64,000 bases of DNA from CAYJLF01 sp964371055 (GCA_964371055.1 CAYJLF010000002.1:363262-427261); one strand, 5' to 3'; numbered from the stretch's first letter, positions 17,006 through 27,755 are shown. The notes: generated from the letters alone by a model not told the origin. Translations and numbers: made by a program.

Positions 17006-17467
17006 CTACGGGAGTTGCCTGGTCTTCACGCGCCCCCACGTCGTCGGCCAGGACGGAGGAGTCGGATCCTCCAGCCCTCCCGGCGCCACGGGCTCTCCCA
17101 CGAGGAACGCCACCTCACCCGCCGCGGTCATTCCGCACGCCAGCGACCAGTACTCGACGCGCACCCAGTACTTACCCCGGCTCATCCCCTCGGGCACGGT
17201 CCAGGAACGGGAGCGCGAGGTCCCGTCTGATCCGGAGTAGGTCTCTCGATCGATCACGATCGTTCGGGTCGGATCGAAGAGCACGAACTCCACCCGTTCC
17301 GGGGGATCCTCGAACTCCGCCTCCCAGATGATCGTCAGCGATCCGCCCGGATTGGCCAGTTCGAGCGGCGGCGCGGGGGTCACGTCGACCTCCAACCCCG
17401 CGTACGTGGCCTCGACAACGCTGCCCAGAAGCAAGACAGACGCCAGGAACACACCTGCATCTCGCAT
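17006..17467 (-). CDS. Exported protein of unknown function ending in a TTWGRVKT motif
   Basis: The ATG at 17465-17467 gives a 153-aa product and has GGGAGGA just upstream on the minus strand. A short signal peptide (MRDAGVFLASVLLLGSVVEA) is visible. The mature part looks like one Ig-like beta-sandwich: a low-complexity PAPPLELANPGGSLTI start, WEAEFEDPPERVEFVLFD, and a PEGMSRGKYWVRVEYW segment. No known domain was recognised. The C-terminus PPSWPTTWGRVKTRQLP resembles the end of the exported protein at 24995-25963, suggesting a common terminal signal. Confidence 0.7.
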   Translation of the reverse strand: MRDAGVFLASVLLLGSVVEATYAGLEVDVTPAPPLELANPGGSLTIIWEAEFEDPPERVEFVLFDPTRTIVIDRETYSGSDGTSRSRSWTVPEGMSRGKYWVRVEYWSLACGMTAAGEVAFLVGEPVAPGGLEDPTPPSWPTTWGRVKTRQLP

Positions 17468-17614
17468 GGCTTCCTCCCGAAGCCTTCGCTTCACGGTCTG
17501 ACCCGGGGGCAACGAGAACCACGTGGTCCCCGCCGTGCGCGGCCCCTTGGTTGTCACCTTTCGGACCCCATGCTACTCTTCCCCGTCCGGGGGCGCGCGG
17601 GCCTTTTTTTGCCC

Positions 17615-17627
17615 GGGACCAGGTCCC
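17615..17627. promoter_or_regulatory. Inverted repeat GGGACC-A-GGTCCC before the M16 gene pair
   Basis: A perfect 6-bp inverted repeat with a 1-nt centre lies 43 nt before the first M16 start codon, just after a run of seven T. The stretch 17468-17669 is the divergent region between the exported protein and the M16 genes. The repeat could be an operator, but no regulator is assigned. Confidence 0.3.
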
Positions 17628-17669
17628 CCGGCCGGCACCCACGATCCAGAAGGTCCTTCGGAGGCAGCA

Positions 17670-19169
17670 ATGAATCGATTCTCCCGGGCGGTCGCCATCC
17701 GGGCCGCCGTGGCCATCCTCACGCTCGGCCCGACCGCCGCCCTCGGCGCGGTCACCGACCTCGAGTCTCAAGTCAAGGAATTCACCCTCCCCAACGGCCT
17801 GACGTTCCTCGTTCTCGAGCGGCACGAGGCGCCGGTCTTCTCCTTCCGGACCTTTGTGGACGCCGGGGGCGTCGATGAGGTGGCGGGGATCACGGGCGTG
17901 GCGCACATGTTCGAGCACATGGCCTTCAAGGGCACCCGGACGGTCGGCACGACCGACTACGAGGCCGAGGCCCGGGCGCTCGACGCCATCGACGCGGCCT
18001 GGGAGGCCCTCTTCGCGGAGCGCCAGAAGGGGTATGAAGCCGACTCGACCCGCCTGGCCACCCTGGAGAACGCGTTCAAGCAGGCTCAGGAAGCGGCGTC
18101 GGCCTTCGTGGTCAGCAACGACTTCTCGAAGTTGCTGGACGAAAACGGCGCGGTCGGCGTCAACGCCTACACCTCGATGGACAACACGAACTACTTCTAC
18201 AGCCTCCCCTCGAACCGTCTCGAATTGTGGGCGCGCCTGGAGTCGGACCGGCTGACCCAACCGGTGCTCCGCGAGTACTACAAGGAACGGGAGGTGGTGC
18301 AGGAGGAACGGCGTTTCCAGGAGTCGAGTCCGCGCGGCCGGGCCTTCAGCAACTTCTGGCTCTCCGCCTTCCTGGCCCACCCGTACGGCAACGGGCTGAT
18401 CGGTCACATCTCCGACCTCAAGGCGATCTCGCGGCATGATGCCGAGGAGTTCTTCCGCCGGCATTATGTCGCCAAAAACATGGCGATCGCGGTGGTGGGG
18501 GACGTGAACTTCGACGAGGTGAAGCGCCTGGCGGAGAAGTACTTCTCCGGCGTCAGCGATGCGCCCGAGCCGCCGCCAGTCCGGACGGTCGAGCCGCCGC
18601 ACACGGCCGAGATCCGCGTGGAGGTCGTCGAGCAGGCGCAGCCATCCCTGGCGATCGCGTTTCACATCCCTTCGGCTTTCGATCCGGACTGGGCGGCCTA
18701 CACGCTGCTCGGGCAGGTCCTCGGCTCGGGCCGCAGCAGCCGGCTCTACCAGCGCCTCGTCAAGGATGACCAGTCCGCTGTACGGGTCTTCGCTTACGCC
18801 GGCTTCCCGGCGGAGAAGTACCCCAACCTCCTCATGATCCAGGCCGCGCTCAACCGCGACGCCGAGCCCGAATCGGTCGAGACGGCGATCTACGAGGAAC
18901 TCGATCGCCTGATCGCAGAAGGGCCGACGGCGGAGGAGATGAAGAAGGTGAAGCGGCTCAATCGTGCCGGGTACATCCGTTCGCTGCGCAGCAACGGCGG
19001 CCTGGCCGGACAACTCGCGGAGGGGCAGGCGCTCTACGGCGACTGGCGGAAGAGCTTCCGCTGGCTGGAGGAGGCCGATCGCGTGACGGCCGCCGACATC
19101 CAGCGCGTCGCGAAGGCGGCGCTGCGCAAGGAGAACCGGGTCGTCGGCGTGCTGCGGAAGCCGGCCTGA
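17670..19169 (+). CDS. M16 zinc metallopeptidase, catalytic subunit
   Basis: The ATG at 17670 has GGAGG 6 nt upstream and opens a signal peptide (MNRFSRAVAIRAAVAILTLG, cleavage near ALGA, residue 26). The 499-aa protein has the inverzincin zinc motif HxxEH at residues 79-83 (HMFEH), with the downstream glutamate probably in EREVVQEERRF. A second M16 half follows (SGRSSRLYQRLVKDDQSA). There is an unusual ~60-residue insertion after the zinc motif (coiled, EALFAERQKGYEADSTRLAT). M16 peptidases degrade short peptides in the periplasm. The gene is followed 11 nt later by a second M16 gene without the zinc motif, as in known heterodimeric pairs. Confidence 0.9.
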   Translation: MNRFSRAVAIRAAVAILTLGPTAALGAVTDLESQVKEFTLPNGLTFLVLERHEAPVFSFRTFVDAGGVDEVAGITGVAHMFEHMAFKGTRTVGTTDYEAEARALDAIDAAWEALFAERQKGYEADSTRLATLENAFKQAQEAASAFVVSNDFSKLLDENGAVGVNAYTSMDNTNYFYSLPSNRLELWARLESDRLTQPVLREYYKEREVVQEERRFQESSPRGRAFSNFWLSAFLAHPYGNGLIGHISDLKAISRHDAEEFFRRHYVAKNMAIAVVGDVNFDEVKRLAEKYFSGVSDAPEPPPVRTVEPPHTAEIRVEVVEQAQPSLAIAFHIPSAFDPDWAAYTLLGQVLGSGRSSRLYQRLVKDDQSAVRVFAYAGFPAEKYPNLLMIQAALNRDAEPESVETAIYEELDRLIAEGPTAEEMKKVKRLNRAGYIRSLRSNGGLAGQLAEGQALYGDWRKSFRWLEEADRVTAADIQRVAKAALRKENRVVGVLRKPA

Positions 19170-19180
19170 GGAGGATGAAG

Positions 19181-21412
19181 ATGAGGACCGCGATGTGGAT
19201 TGAAGAGACGAGGCTGGAGCCCCGGGCGATCTCCCGGGTGGCCCGGAAGGCGCTACTCGTGGTCGCCGCGACGCTGGCGGCGACGGCTCTCCTCCCCGCG
19301 CTCGCCCCGGCCGAGGACGATCCGTTCGGCGATCCGCGCCAGCTCACCTACCCGTCGCTGCGTCCGATCCAGGTGCCGCAGCCGACGCGTACAGTGCTCC
19401 CGAACGGGATGGTGGTCTACCTGCTCGAAGACCACGAGTTCCCGGTCGTCGACGCCCGCGCCATCATCCGGACGGGCGACCTCTACGAGCCGGCGGGGAA
19501 GACCGGGCTCGCGTCGATGACCGGTGAGGTGATGCGGAGCGGCGGCTCGCTCACGATGAACGGGGATTCGCTCGACACCGTGCTGGAGGGACTGGGGGCC
19601 TCGGTCGAGATCTCGATCGTGGATACCGAGGGGAGCGCCAGCGTGTCGACCCTGAGCGAGGACTTCGAAACGGGAGTCAGGATCCTGGCCGACCTGCTCC
19701 GGCACCCGGCCTTCCCGGAGGAGAAGATCGAACTCGCCCGGACGCGGATGAAGACCGGAATCTCGGCACGCAATGACGAGATGATGGGGATTCTCTTCCG
19801 CGAGTTCCCCAAGCTCCTCTACGGAGCGGATCATCCCTGGTCGCGGCATACCGAGTACGCCACGGTGGATGCGATCACCCGAGACGACCTGGCGGCGTTC
19901 CACGGACGCTTCTTTCATCCGGACCGGATCATCCTGACGGTCTACGGTGACTTCCAGACGAAGAAGGTCGAAGCGCTGCTCCGACGGACCTTCGGTGACT
20001 GGCCGCAGGCGGCGATGCCGATGCCGCCGGATCCGCCGGCCCCCACCCCGAGTCGCGAGGCGCTGTTCGTCGCAAACAAGGCTGACGCGACCAACACCGG
20101 GGTCCTGCTCGGGCACGCCGGGTTCCGGATGGACGATCCCGACTACCCGGCCATGATGCTGCTCAACGAGGTCCTGGGCGGCGGCTTCTCCGGGCGCCTG
20201 GTCAACGAGATCCGCACCCGGCGCGGGCTGGCCTACTCCACCGGCTCGAATCCCGGCGCGGACTGGCACCATGCCGGGACCTTTACGGCCTTCGCCATGA
20301 CGCAGGCCGATTCGAGCGCCGCGACCGCGGGATACATCATGGACGAGCTGCGGAAGGTTCTCGACACGCCGGTCACCGACGAGGAGATCACGCGGGCGCG
20401 CGAGGGGATCCTCAACTCCCTCGTCTTCACCCTCTCGTCCAAGGGCGCGGTCCTGAACCGCCTGGCGGTGTACGAGTACTACGGCTATCCGCAAGACTTC
20501 CTGCAGCGCTACCAGGACGCGCTGCACACGCTCACCCCGGCCGACCTGCGCGAGGCGGCCCAACGGCGGATCCGTCCGGCCGAGATGGTGACGTTCCTGG
20601 TTGGACCGCGGGACAAAGTCCTGCCGGCACTCGGGGCCCTCGGGCGCACGCCGCAGGAGATCGACCTCACGATCCCGGAGCCGGTCGAGGCGGGGGCAGC
20701 AGGCGGATCGGCGCCGGCGTTCGTACCGGGAGCGGCCGACTTCGCCCGGGGGGCGGAGTTGCTGCAGCGAGCCTCCCGGGCCACGCTTCCGGCGGGCGCG
20801 GCGGCGCTGCGCGACTTCACCTGGGAGGAGAAGGGGACGGTCTACCTGATGGAGAAGACGTTCGACGTCGGCGCCAAAACGGTGATCGTGGCTCCCGACT
20901 GCTCCTGGACGGAGCAGCAGCTTCCGTTCGGGACCAGCGTCTCCGCGCGTTGCGGCGAGGCGAACTGGCTGAAGAGCCCGCGCGGTCTCCGCGACCTGAT
21001 GGACGAAGAGCGGACCCAGCAGTCGAAAGACCGGGAGCGGGACCTGCTGCGGATTCTCCGTGAACCGGCCTCCCTGCGCGCCTATGCCCTGCCGGGCGAA
21101 GTCGAGATTGCCGGACGTCCGGCTTTCGGCATCGGCGTCGAGAGCGAGTTGATCCGCGATTGGAAGCTGTACGTCGACCGGGAGGATGGTCGGATCGTGC
21201 GCCAGGAGTTCAAGGACCGGCCACCGCAGGGAGGGGCGCCGGTGATCATCCAGATCGAGTACCGCGACTACCGCGACGTCGGCGGGGTCATCCACTGGCC
21301 GCACCTGATGCAACGGGAGGTGGCGACCAAGCCGTTCCTCCGGATGGAGACGACCGCGGCTGCGGTCAACACCGGTCCCGATCGGGCGATCTTCGAACGC
21401 CCGGCGGAGTAG
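19181..21412 (+). CDS. M16-family non-catalytic subunit with C-terminal lipoprotein-sorting-like domain
   Basis: I chose ATG 19181 because AGGAGG (19169-19174) is 6 nt upstream; the ATG at 19175 touches the ribosome-binding site. A long N-region precedes a hydrophobic segment (ALLVVAATLAATALLPALA). The protein (743 aa) has two M16 domains. At the zinc site the sequence is GLASMTGEVM, so the HxxEH residues are missing. The R/Y substrate-binding segment RTRRGLAYSTGS is kept, as in the non-catalytic partner of M16B heterodimers. The last ~190 residues (LPGEVEIAGRPAFGIGVE, DWKLYVDREDGRIVRQEF, VIIQIEYRDYRDVGGVIHWP) resemble an outer-membrane-lipoprotein-sorting (LolA/LolB-like) beta fold. This is an uncommon addition. 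Confidence 0.87.
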   Translation: MRTAMWIEETRLEPRAISRVARKALLVVAATLAATALLPALAPAEDDPFGDPRQLTYPSLRPIQVPQPTRTVLPNGMVVYLLEDHEFPVVDARAIIRTGDLYEPAGKTGLASMTGEVMRSGGSLTMNGDSLDTVLEGLGASVEISIVDTEGSASVSTLSEDFETGVRILADLLRHPAFPEEKIELARTRMKTGISARNDEMMGILFREFPKLLYGADHPWSRHTEYATVDAITRDDLAAFHGRFFHPDRIILTVYGDFQTKKVEALLRRTFGDWPQAAMPMPPDPPAPTPSREALFVANKADATNTGVLLGHAGFRMDDPDYPAMMLLNEVLGGGFSGRLVNEIRTRRGLAYSTGSNPGADWHHAGTFTAFAMTQADSSAATAGYIMDELRKVLDTPVTDEEITRAREGILNSLVFTLSSKGAVLNRLAVYEYYGYPQDFLQRYQDALHTLTPADLREAAQRRIRPAEMVTFLVGPRDKVLPALGALGRTPQEIDLTIPEPVEAGAAGGSAPAFVPGAADFARGAELLQRASRATLPAGAAALRDFTWEEKGTVYLMEKTFDVGAKTVIVAPDCSWTEQQLPFGTSVSARCGEANWLKSPRGLRDLMDEERTQQSKDRERDLLRILREPASLRAYALPGEVEIAGRPAFGIGVESELIRDWKLYVDREDGRIVRQEFKDRPPQGGAPVIIQIEYRDYRDVGGVIHWPHLMQREVATKPFLRMETTAAAVNTGPDRAIFERPAE

Positions 21413-21434
21413 GCGTCAGGTCCGGGCGGGAAGG

Positions 21435-23090
21435 ATGAAGAAGGCCGTAGGCCCCGATCCGAGCGGCGCGACGGGGCCCGGGAACCCGGGGCGAAAGATC
21501 TTCGGCGCCAACCCGCTCAAGATCGTCTTCGCCCTGGAGTATGTGCTGCAGGGGCTGGCGAATCCCTTCCAGGGGATCACCTACCAGCCCTTCTTCCGTC
21601 ACTTCCGCGTCGACTACGGCCTGAGCGAGGCGGCCACGCAGGGGCTCTTCGCCCGATCGTATCTCGCCTGGAGCTTCAAGCCGCTCCTCGGCTTCCTCAT
21701 CGACGCCTACGGGCGGACGAAGGTGATCCTGACCTCGCTCCTGGCGCTCGCGACGGCGGGCTACCTGCTGACTCCGATCGTCGACACGGGACCCCTCGTC
21801 TTCTTCGGTTTCATGTTCGCGCTTTCGATCGTCCTGGCCGCGACCGACGTCTCGGTCGACCGCGCCACGGTGATCGCCGGAGACGAGGAGGCCCGCGCGA
21901 CCGGTCGCTCGAAGTCGACCACCGTCGGATTGAACCAGGCGATCTGCTGGACCGCGATCTACGGCACCGGAATCGTGGCGGCCGTGATGGGAGGCTATCT
22001 CTCCGAGCATGTGCCGTTCGACGGCCTGATGATCGGACTGGCGATCGTGCCCCTGGCGGTGCTCGGCGCGGTGCTGTTGTTGCCGCGCGACCAGGCGCGT
22101 CCGATCCCTCTCCTGGACTCCGTGCGGGCGTTCTGGCGCGGTCTCAATTCCGGGCCGATCCTCGGGGTGATGCTCTTCTACTTCATCTTCCACTTCCAGC
22201 CCGCCATGGGAGCGCTGTGGAACAACTACCTGATCGAGACGCTGCGCTTCAGCCAGACGCAGATCGGCGTGGCCGACGGCGCCAGCTACGTGGGTCTCTT
22301 CGCCGGCGTCCTCCTCTTCGCCTGGAAGGGAGTGCGCTGGCAGGACCGCGTCGGGCTGCGGAGGATCTTCCGCCTCTACATCTTCCTCGCCGCCGGGTTC
22401 AACCTCGCCCAGTACCTCCTGGTCGACCCGTGGTTCAGCCGGATCGCGCAAGGGCTGCACGGGCTCCTTCCCTTCTGGGATGAGGGGACGGTCCGCCTGA
22501 TCTACCTCGCCTCGTACAACGCGATCCTCGCAGTCGGCATCAGCCTGATCCGCATGAGCACCTTCAGCCTGGTCGGCGCGGTGATCCCGGTGGCCGCGGC
22601 CGGCAGTCTGTTCGCCGGCTTCATGTCGGTGTCGAACCTCGCCTACTCGTTCTGCTACTCCAGCGGCGCGTGGCTCTACGACCACGGCATGAACTTCGGC
22701 CTGGTCCGGACCGTGCAGACCGCGCTCTTCGGGTTGCCCGGGGTGGCGGGCGACACGCTCTCGGTGAACATGCTGATCCTGGTCGGGTCGGGCGCCTATC
22801 TGTTGAGCTTCGCCGCGGTGCACCTCCTGCCGGATCGCAAGCAGACGCTCGTCACCGAGGTGACGGAGGAGTCCAATGCGGGACCGGAGAGGTGGGATCG
22901 GCTGGGCGGCCGGTTGCGCCTTTCGGTCAACGTCGCCACGCTGGCGGGGGGGACGCTCTTCTTCCTCATCGCGGTCCTCCTCTGGAAGCTGGATGCGATT
23001 TCCGCCGTGATGTCGACCTTCTTCGGCTTCACCCTGCTGCGAAAAGTCGCCCTGGACACGCTGCTCCGGCGACGGAGCGCGCGGGCCTGA
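21435..23090 (+). CDS. BT1/MFS-family membrane transporter (folate/biopterin-transporter-like)
   Basis: The 551-aa protein has about twelve hydrophobic helices and belongs to the BT1 branch of the major facilitator superfamily. Typical segments are EYVLQGLANPFQGITY, SYLAWSFKPLLGFLIDAYG and the DVSVDRATVIAGDEEAR loop. BT1 proteins of trypanosomatids, plants and cyanobacteria carry folates or pterins; for bacterial homologues the substrate is often not known, so I do not name one. The gene begins 23 nt after the M16 pair and may be co-transcribed with it. A hydrophilic stretch lies before the last two helices. Confidence 0.75.
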   Translation: MKKAVGPDPSGATGPGNPGRKIFGANPLKIVFALEYVLQGLANPFQGITYQPFFRHFRVDYGLSEAATQGLFARSYLAWSFKPLLGFLIDAYGRTKVILTSLLALATAGYLLTPIVDTGPLVFFGFMFALSIVLAATDVSVDRATVIAGDEEARATGRSKSTTVGLNQAICWTAIYGTGIVAAVMGGYLSEHVPFDGLMIGLAIVPLAVLGAVLLLPRDQARPIPLLDSVRAFWRGLNSGPILGVMLFYFIFHFQPAMGALWNNYLIETLRFSQTQIGVADGASYVGLFAGVLLFAWKGVRWQDRVGLRRIFRLYIFLAAGFNLAQYLLVDPWFSRIAQGLHGLLPFWDEGTVRLIYLASYNAILAVGISLIRMSTFSLVGAVIPVAAAGSLFAGFMSVSNLAYSFCYSSGAWLYDHGMNFGLVRTVQTALFGLPGVAGDTLSVNMLILVGSGAYLLSFAAVHLLPDRKQTLVTEVTEESNAGPERWDRLGGRLRLSVNVATLAGGTLFFLIAVLLWKLDAISAVMSTFFGFTLLRKVALDTLLRRRSARA

Positions 23091-23157
23091 GAGAGGCGCC
23101 GGCGCGGGAAGCACGGTACCGGGTGGGTTCCTCTCGGGTCGACCTCCGGCCGGGCGA

Positions 23158-23187
23158 TTGACACTCGGTCGCGCCCTGTCCTATCGT
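23158..23187 (+). promoter_or_regulatory. Candidate sigma70-type promoter of glnS
   Basis: A perfect -35 box TTGACA (23158-23163) is followed after 18 nt by TATCGT (23182-23187, 4/6 match to -10). The predicted start would be ~43 nt upstream of the glnS ATG. Confidence 0.55.
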
Positions 23188-23236
23188 CCACCCATTCCCT
23201 TGGCCAGACCGGTGTGGAACAGAGACGGGAGAACAG

Positions 23237-24952
<1,716 letters not shown>

Positions 24953-24994
24953 CGACGCCCGACCGCGGCCTCGGCCTCGTGATCCGGTCTGGCG

Positions 24995-25963
24995 TCAGCG
25001 ATACGATGTCTTCAACTGCCCCCAGGTCGTGAGGCGCTCCTCGCCTGGGGTTTCGTCCGGCGCGCTCTGCGTCGCGGGAGTGACGGTCAGCCGGACCGTG
25101 CTGCACGCGTGAGTGGCATCGGTGACGGCGATGATCCGGGCCTCGTGCGTGCCCGGGGCGAGCCCGATCGCATCGACATTGACCGTGATCTGCCGGGTCT
25201 GCGGGTCGACGTAGGCCACGGAGAGACTCATCCAGGGAGCACCCTCGGCGAAGGTGGTGGGACACGAGCCGTCAAACCACGCATTGACCGTCCCGCTCGT
25301 CTGGCTCCCTTCCTCGACCGTCAGCAAGAGGGTCGTGGGATTGAAGCTGGTATTGCACAGGATGTACCAGTCCGTGCAGTCGAAGATCGGGTAGCAGGGC
25401 ACCCCGGCGGCCGAGGGGAGCACTGGGCACGGCTCGTTGTTGACGGAGATCCAGGTGGAGGTGGTCAGTCGCCCGGGCGAGTCGGCGTAGACGCCGATAC
25501 GTCCGATACGGATCGGGTCGAAGTCGAGGAAGACCGGCTGGGGCAACGTCAGGTGGACCTGGGCTCCACTTCCGTTGTCGACGGTGAGCGGAGTGCCGCC
25601 GACACAGCTCTGGAACTCGCTCCCCAGAAGCAGCCAGGCACCTTCCCACCTCAGATCGAGGACGATCTCTCCCTCCAGCAGAGCCGGCTCCGCCAGCGGA
25701 TAGACGTAGACATCGATGGCGAGCGGCCCGGTGTCCGGGCAGTACTGGCTGATCTGGTCGCAGGCGGTCGCCGGATCGTTGCCGCAGTCGAGCGCCGACC
25801 ACGGCGAGATCGGGAAGCCGGCGCCAAAGAATCCCGGCAACGGGTTAGCGTGCGCTGGCGGGGAGCCGGAGGCCAATGCCAACGTGAGCACCAAGGCCAG
25901 TGACGACAGGAACAGGGGACGGACGCCGTGCCGTGGGGCACAGCCTGAAACGCGGTCGGTCAT
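24995..25963 (-). CDS. Exported protein with BACON-like domain and terminal TTWGQLKT motif
   Basis: The ATG at 25961-25963 has GGAGG about 7 nt upstream on the minus strand. The 322-aa product has a signal peptide (LFLSSLALVLTLALASG, cleavage near residue 40). An N-terminal Cys-containing all-beta part follows (DCGNDPATACDQISQYC, SCVGG, ...). Residues ~215-300 look like a BACON/Ig-type domain (TTLLLTVEEGS..., CPTTFAEGAPWMSLSVAYVD, then ITVNVDAIGLAPGTHEA). The C-terminus TTWGQLKTSYR closely resembles that of the other exported protein in the window. Function unknown; probably secreted or surface-bound. Its stop faces that of glnS with 42 nt between. Confidence 0.78.
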   Translation of the reverse strand: MTDRVSGCAPRHGVRPLFLSSLALVLTLALASGSPPAHANPLPGFFGAGFPISPWSALDCGNDPATACDQISQYCPDTGPLAIDVYVYPLAEPALLEGEIVLDLRWEGAWLLLGSEFQSCVGGTPLTVDNGSGAQVHLTLPQPVFLDFDPIRIGRIGVYADSPGRLTTSTWISVNNEPCPVLPSAAGVPCYPIFDCTDWYILCNTSFNPTTLLLTVEEGSQTSGTVNAWFDGSCPTTFAEGAPWMSLSVAYVDPQTRQITVNVDAIGLAPGTHEARIIAVTDATHACSTVRLTVTPATQSAPDETPGEERLTTWGQLKTSYR

Positions 25964-26015
25964 GACACACCTCCGCAGTGGGGCCTCGGGCGGAGACAGC
26001 GCGACACCGATGCGC

Positions 26016-26033
26016 CTGCATCGACCGATGCAG
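26016..26033. promoter_or_regulatory. Perfect inverted repeat CTGCATCG-AC-CGATGCAG upstream of the exported protein
   Basis: Eight-base arms with a 2-nt centre lie 53 nt upstream of the exported-protein start codon on the minus strand. The position fits an operator or an untranslated hairpin. The rest of 25964-26252 holds nothing else recognisable except the ndh hairpin. Confidence 0.35.
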
Positions 26034-26230
26034 GATCTCTCGAGCAGATGAGATTGTAACTCAGCAAGTCGACGGGGTCAAGACCGACCCGCGAGCGCGC
26101 GGTCGATGCGCCGTCGGCATACTTCTGCGCCGCCCCCGACCGGCGCGATGTCGAGGCCGCCGTATGCGAGGAACGGAAGGGTGAGGCTGCCGCCTCCCTG
26201 GACCACGACTGGAACGCGATGAACGAAGGT

Positions 26231-26247
26231 CCCCGGCTTCACCGGGG
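26231..26247 (-). terminator. Hairpin downstream of the NADH dehydrogenase gene
   Basis: CCCCGG (26231-26236) and CCGGGG (26242-26247) pair around a 5-nt loop, a few nt after the ndh stop codon on the minus strand, followed by a pyrimidine-rich ACCTTCGTTC. Plausible weak terminator. Confidence 0.4.
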
Positions 26248-26252
26248 GATTC

Positions 26253-27605
26253 TTACGACGACGAGGAGGGGGACGACGGTGGCGAAGTGGCCTCATCCCC
26301 GGTGATCAGCCGAATGCTGCGCTGATAGGTGAAGTAGGCGAACGCCCATTGCACGAAGACGACGGCCCGATTCCTGAAGCCGGTGAGCTTGAGGATGTGG
26401 ACGAACAGCCAGAATGTCCACGCAGCCACTCCGCCGAAGCGGATCCAGCCGAGGTCGGCCACCGCACGAGCGCGGCCGATGGCCGCGAGATTCCCGAAGT
26501 CGCGATAGATAAACGTCGTCCTCGGCTTCCCGGCGAGCGTTGCGACGATATTGCGGCCCGCGTGCGTGGCCTGCTGCATCGCCACCTGGGCGACACCGGG
26601 CAGCGGCGCCGAAGCGCCGGGCGGCACAAACGTGGCAAGGTCGCCGACGACATACACGTCGTCCCGTCCTGGAATCGTGAGGTCGGGCTGCACCACGACG
26701 CGTCCGGCCCGGTCAAGCGGCACACCGAGCGTGCGACCGATGGGCGACGCCGCGACACCGGCCGCCCACAGGATGGTTTCGGCCTCGATCACGCCCGCTT
26801 CGCGCGTGATCACGCGGCCGGCCTCGATCCGCGTCACCAGGGTCCCCAGACGCACTTCGACGCCGAGATCGCGCAACGACTCGACGGCATGGGCGCGCAG
26901 GGGTTCGGGAAACGCGGTGAGAACCGAGGAGGCCCCCTCGAGCAGGACGATGCGCGCCGACTCTGGATGAATCGCGCGGAATTCCTTCTTCAGCGCGTGC
27001 CGCGCGATCTCGGCGAGCGACCCGGCCAGTTCGACGCCCGTGGGCCCTCCGCCGACGACCACGAACGTCAGCAATCGGCGCTGCTCCTCGGAGTCACTGG
27101 TCCGCTCGGCGCGCTCGAAGGCGATGAGCACCCGTCGCCGGATGGCGAGCGCATCGTCGAGAGTCTTCAGACCCGGGGCATGAGCCTGCCATGCGTCGTT
27201 CCCGAAGTAGGCGTGCGTCACGCCGGTGGCGACGATCAGCGCGTCGTACGGTACCTGTCCGATGTCGAGGTGGACGCGGCGCGCGTCGACGTCGATCGCC
27301 TGCGCCTCGCCCAGGAGGACCTGCACGTTGCGCTGCTGGCGCAGTATGTAGCGGATCGGCGACGCGATGTCTCCCGGCGACAGCCCGGCCGTCGCTACCT
27401 GGTACAGCAGGGGCTGGAAGACGTGGTGGTTCTTCTTGTCGAGCAGGACGACGTCGACGTGGGCGCGGCGCAGCGAGCGGGCGGCCCACAGACCGCCGAA
27501 GCCGCCGCCGAGCACGACGACACGGGGACGCCCCGAGGCCCGCAGGGGCACGTGGGGGCGGTCGCCCGTTGACGTGGATGCAGGTTCGGGACGTTCGGTG
27601 GACAC
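26253..27605 (-). CDS. ndh: Type II NADH dehydrogenase (NDH-2)
   Basis: I take the GTG at 27603-27605 (450 aa); a TTG at 27641 would add 12 residues without a better ribosome-binding site. The first Rossmann fold VVVLGGGFGGLWAARSLRR binds FAD, and a second GxGxxG (FVVVGGGPTGVELAGSLAE, near residue 165) binds NADH. NHHVFQPLLYQVATAGLSP and the VYVVGDLATF plus VAQVAMQQATHAGRN segments are typical NDH-2 landmarks. The C-terminal hydrophobic helix (WTFWLFVHILKLTGF) anchors the enzyme to the membrane. It transfers electrons from NADH to quinone without pumping protons. The C-terminus is a Ser/Pro-rich tail. Confidence 0.93.
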   Translation of the reverse strand: MSTERPEPASTSTGDRPHVPLRASGRPRVVVLGGGFGGLWAARSLRRAHVDVVLLDKKNHHVFQPLLYQVATAGLSPGDIASPIRYILRQQRNVQVLLGEAQAIDVDARRVHLDIGQVPYDALIVATGVTHAYFGNDAWQAHAPGLKTLDDALAIRRRVLIAFERAERTSDSEEQRRLLTFVVVGGGPTGVELAGSLAEIARHALKKEFRAIHPESARIVLLEGASSVLTAFPEPLRAHAVESLRDLGVEVRLGTLVTRIEAGRVITREAGVIEAETILWAAGVAASPIGRTLGVPLDRAGRVVVQPDLTIPGRDDVYVVGDLATFVPPGASAPLPGVAQVAMQQATHAGRNIVATLAGKPRTTFIYRDFGNLAAIGRARAVADLGWIRFGGVAAWTFWLFVHILKLTGFRNRAVVFVQWAFAYFTYQRSIRLITGDEATSPPSSPSSSS

Positions 27606-27623
27606 GCCTTGAGTGTCCTTTTT
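27600..27623. other. Hairpin GGACAC/GTGTCC followed by five T, overlapping the ndh start
   Basis: Six-base arms (27600-27605, 27613-27618) with a 7-nt loop and a T5 run on the plus strand look like an intrinsic terminator, but no plus-strand gene ends here. On the minus strand the hairpin would cover the ndh GTG start and might limit its translation. Confidence 0.25.
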
Positions 27624-27755
27624 CGACGGCCCGGAAGTCAATCGGGCCGCCCTCGCCGTAGGTCGCCGTCCATCGTGCCCGGGGCCGATCGGCGATGGAG
27701 AGCCCGGCGCCCCACCTCCCTCCCGGGTCCTACCCGGCCGCCGCCCCGGCTGTCA

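Noticed and set aside
17172..21313. Long minus-strand frames (17172-19013 and 19253-21313)
   Set aside because: They mirror the two M16 genes, which carry recognised motifs and ribosome-binding sites on the plus strand.
27600..27623. Intrinsic terminator on the plus strand
   Set aside because: The hairpin with T5 is in the right form, but no plus-strand transcript is known to end there and it overlaps a minus-strand start codon.
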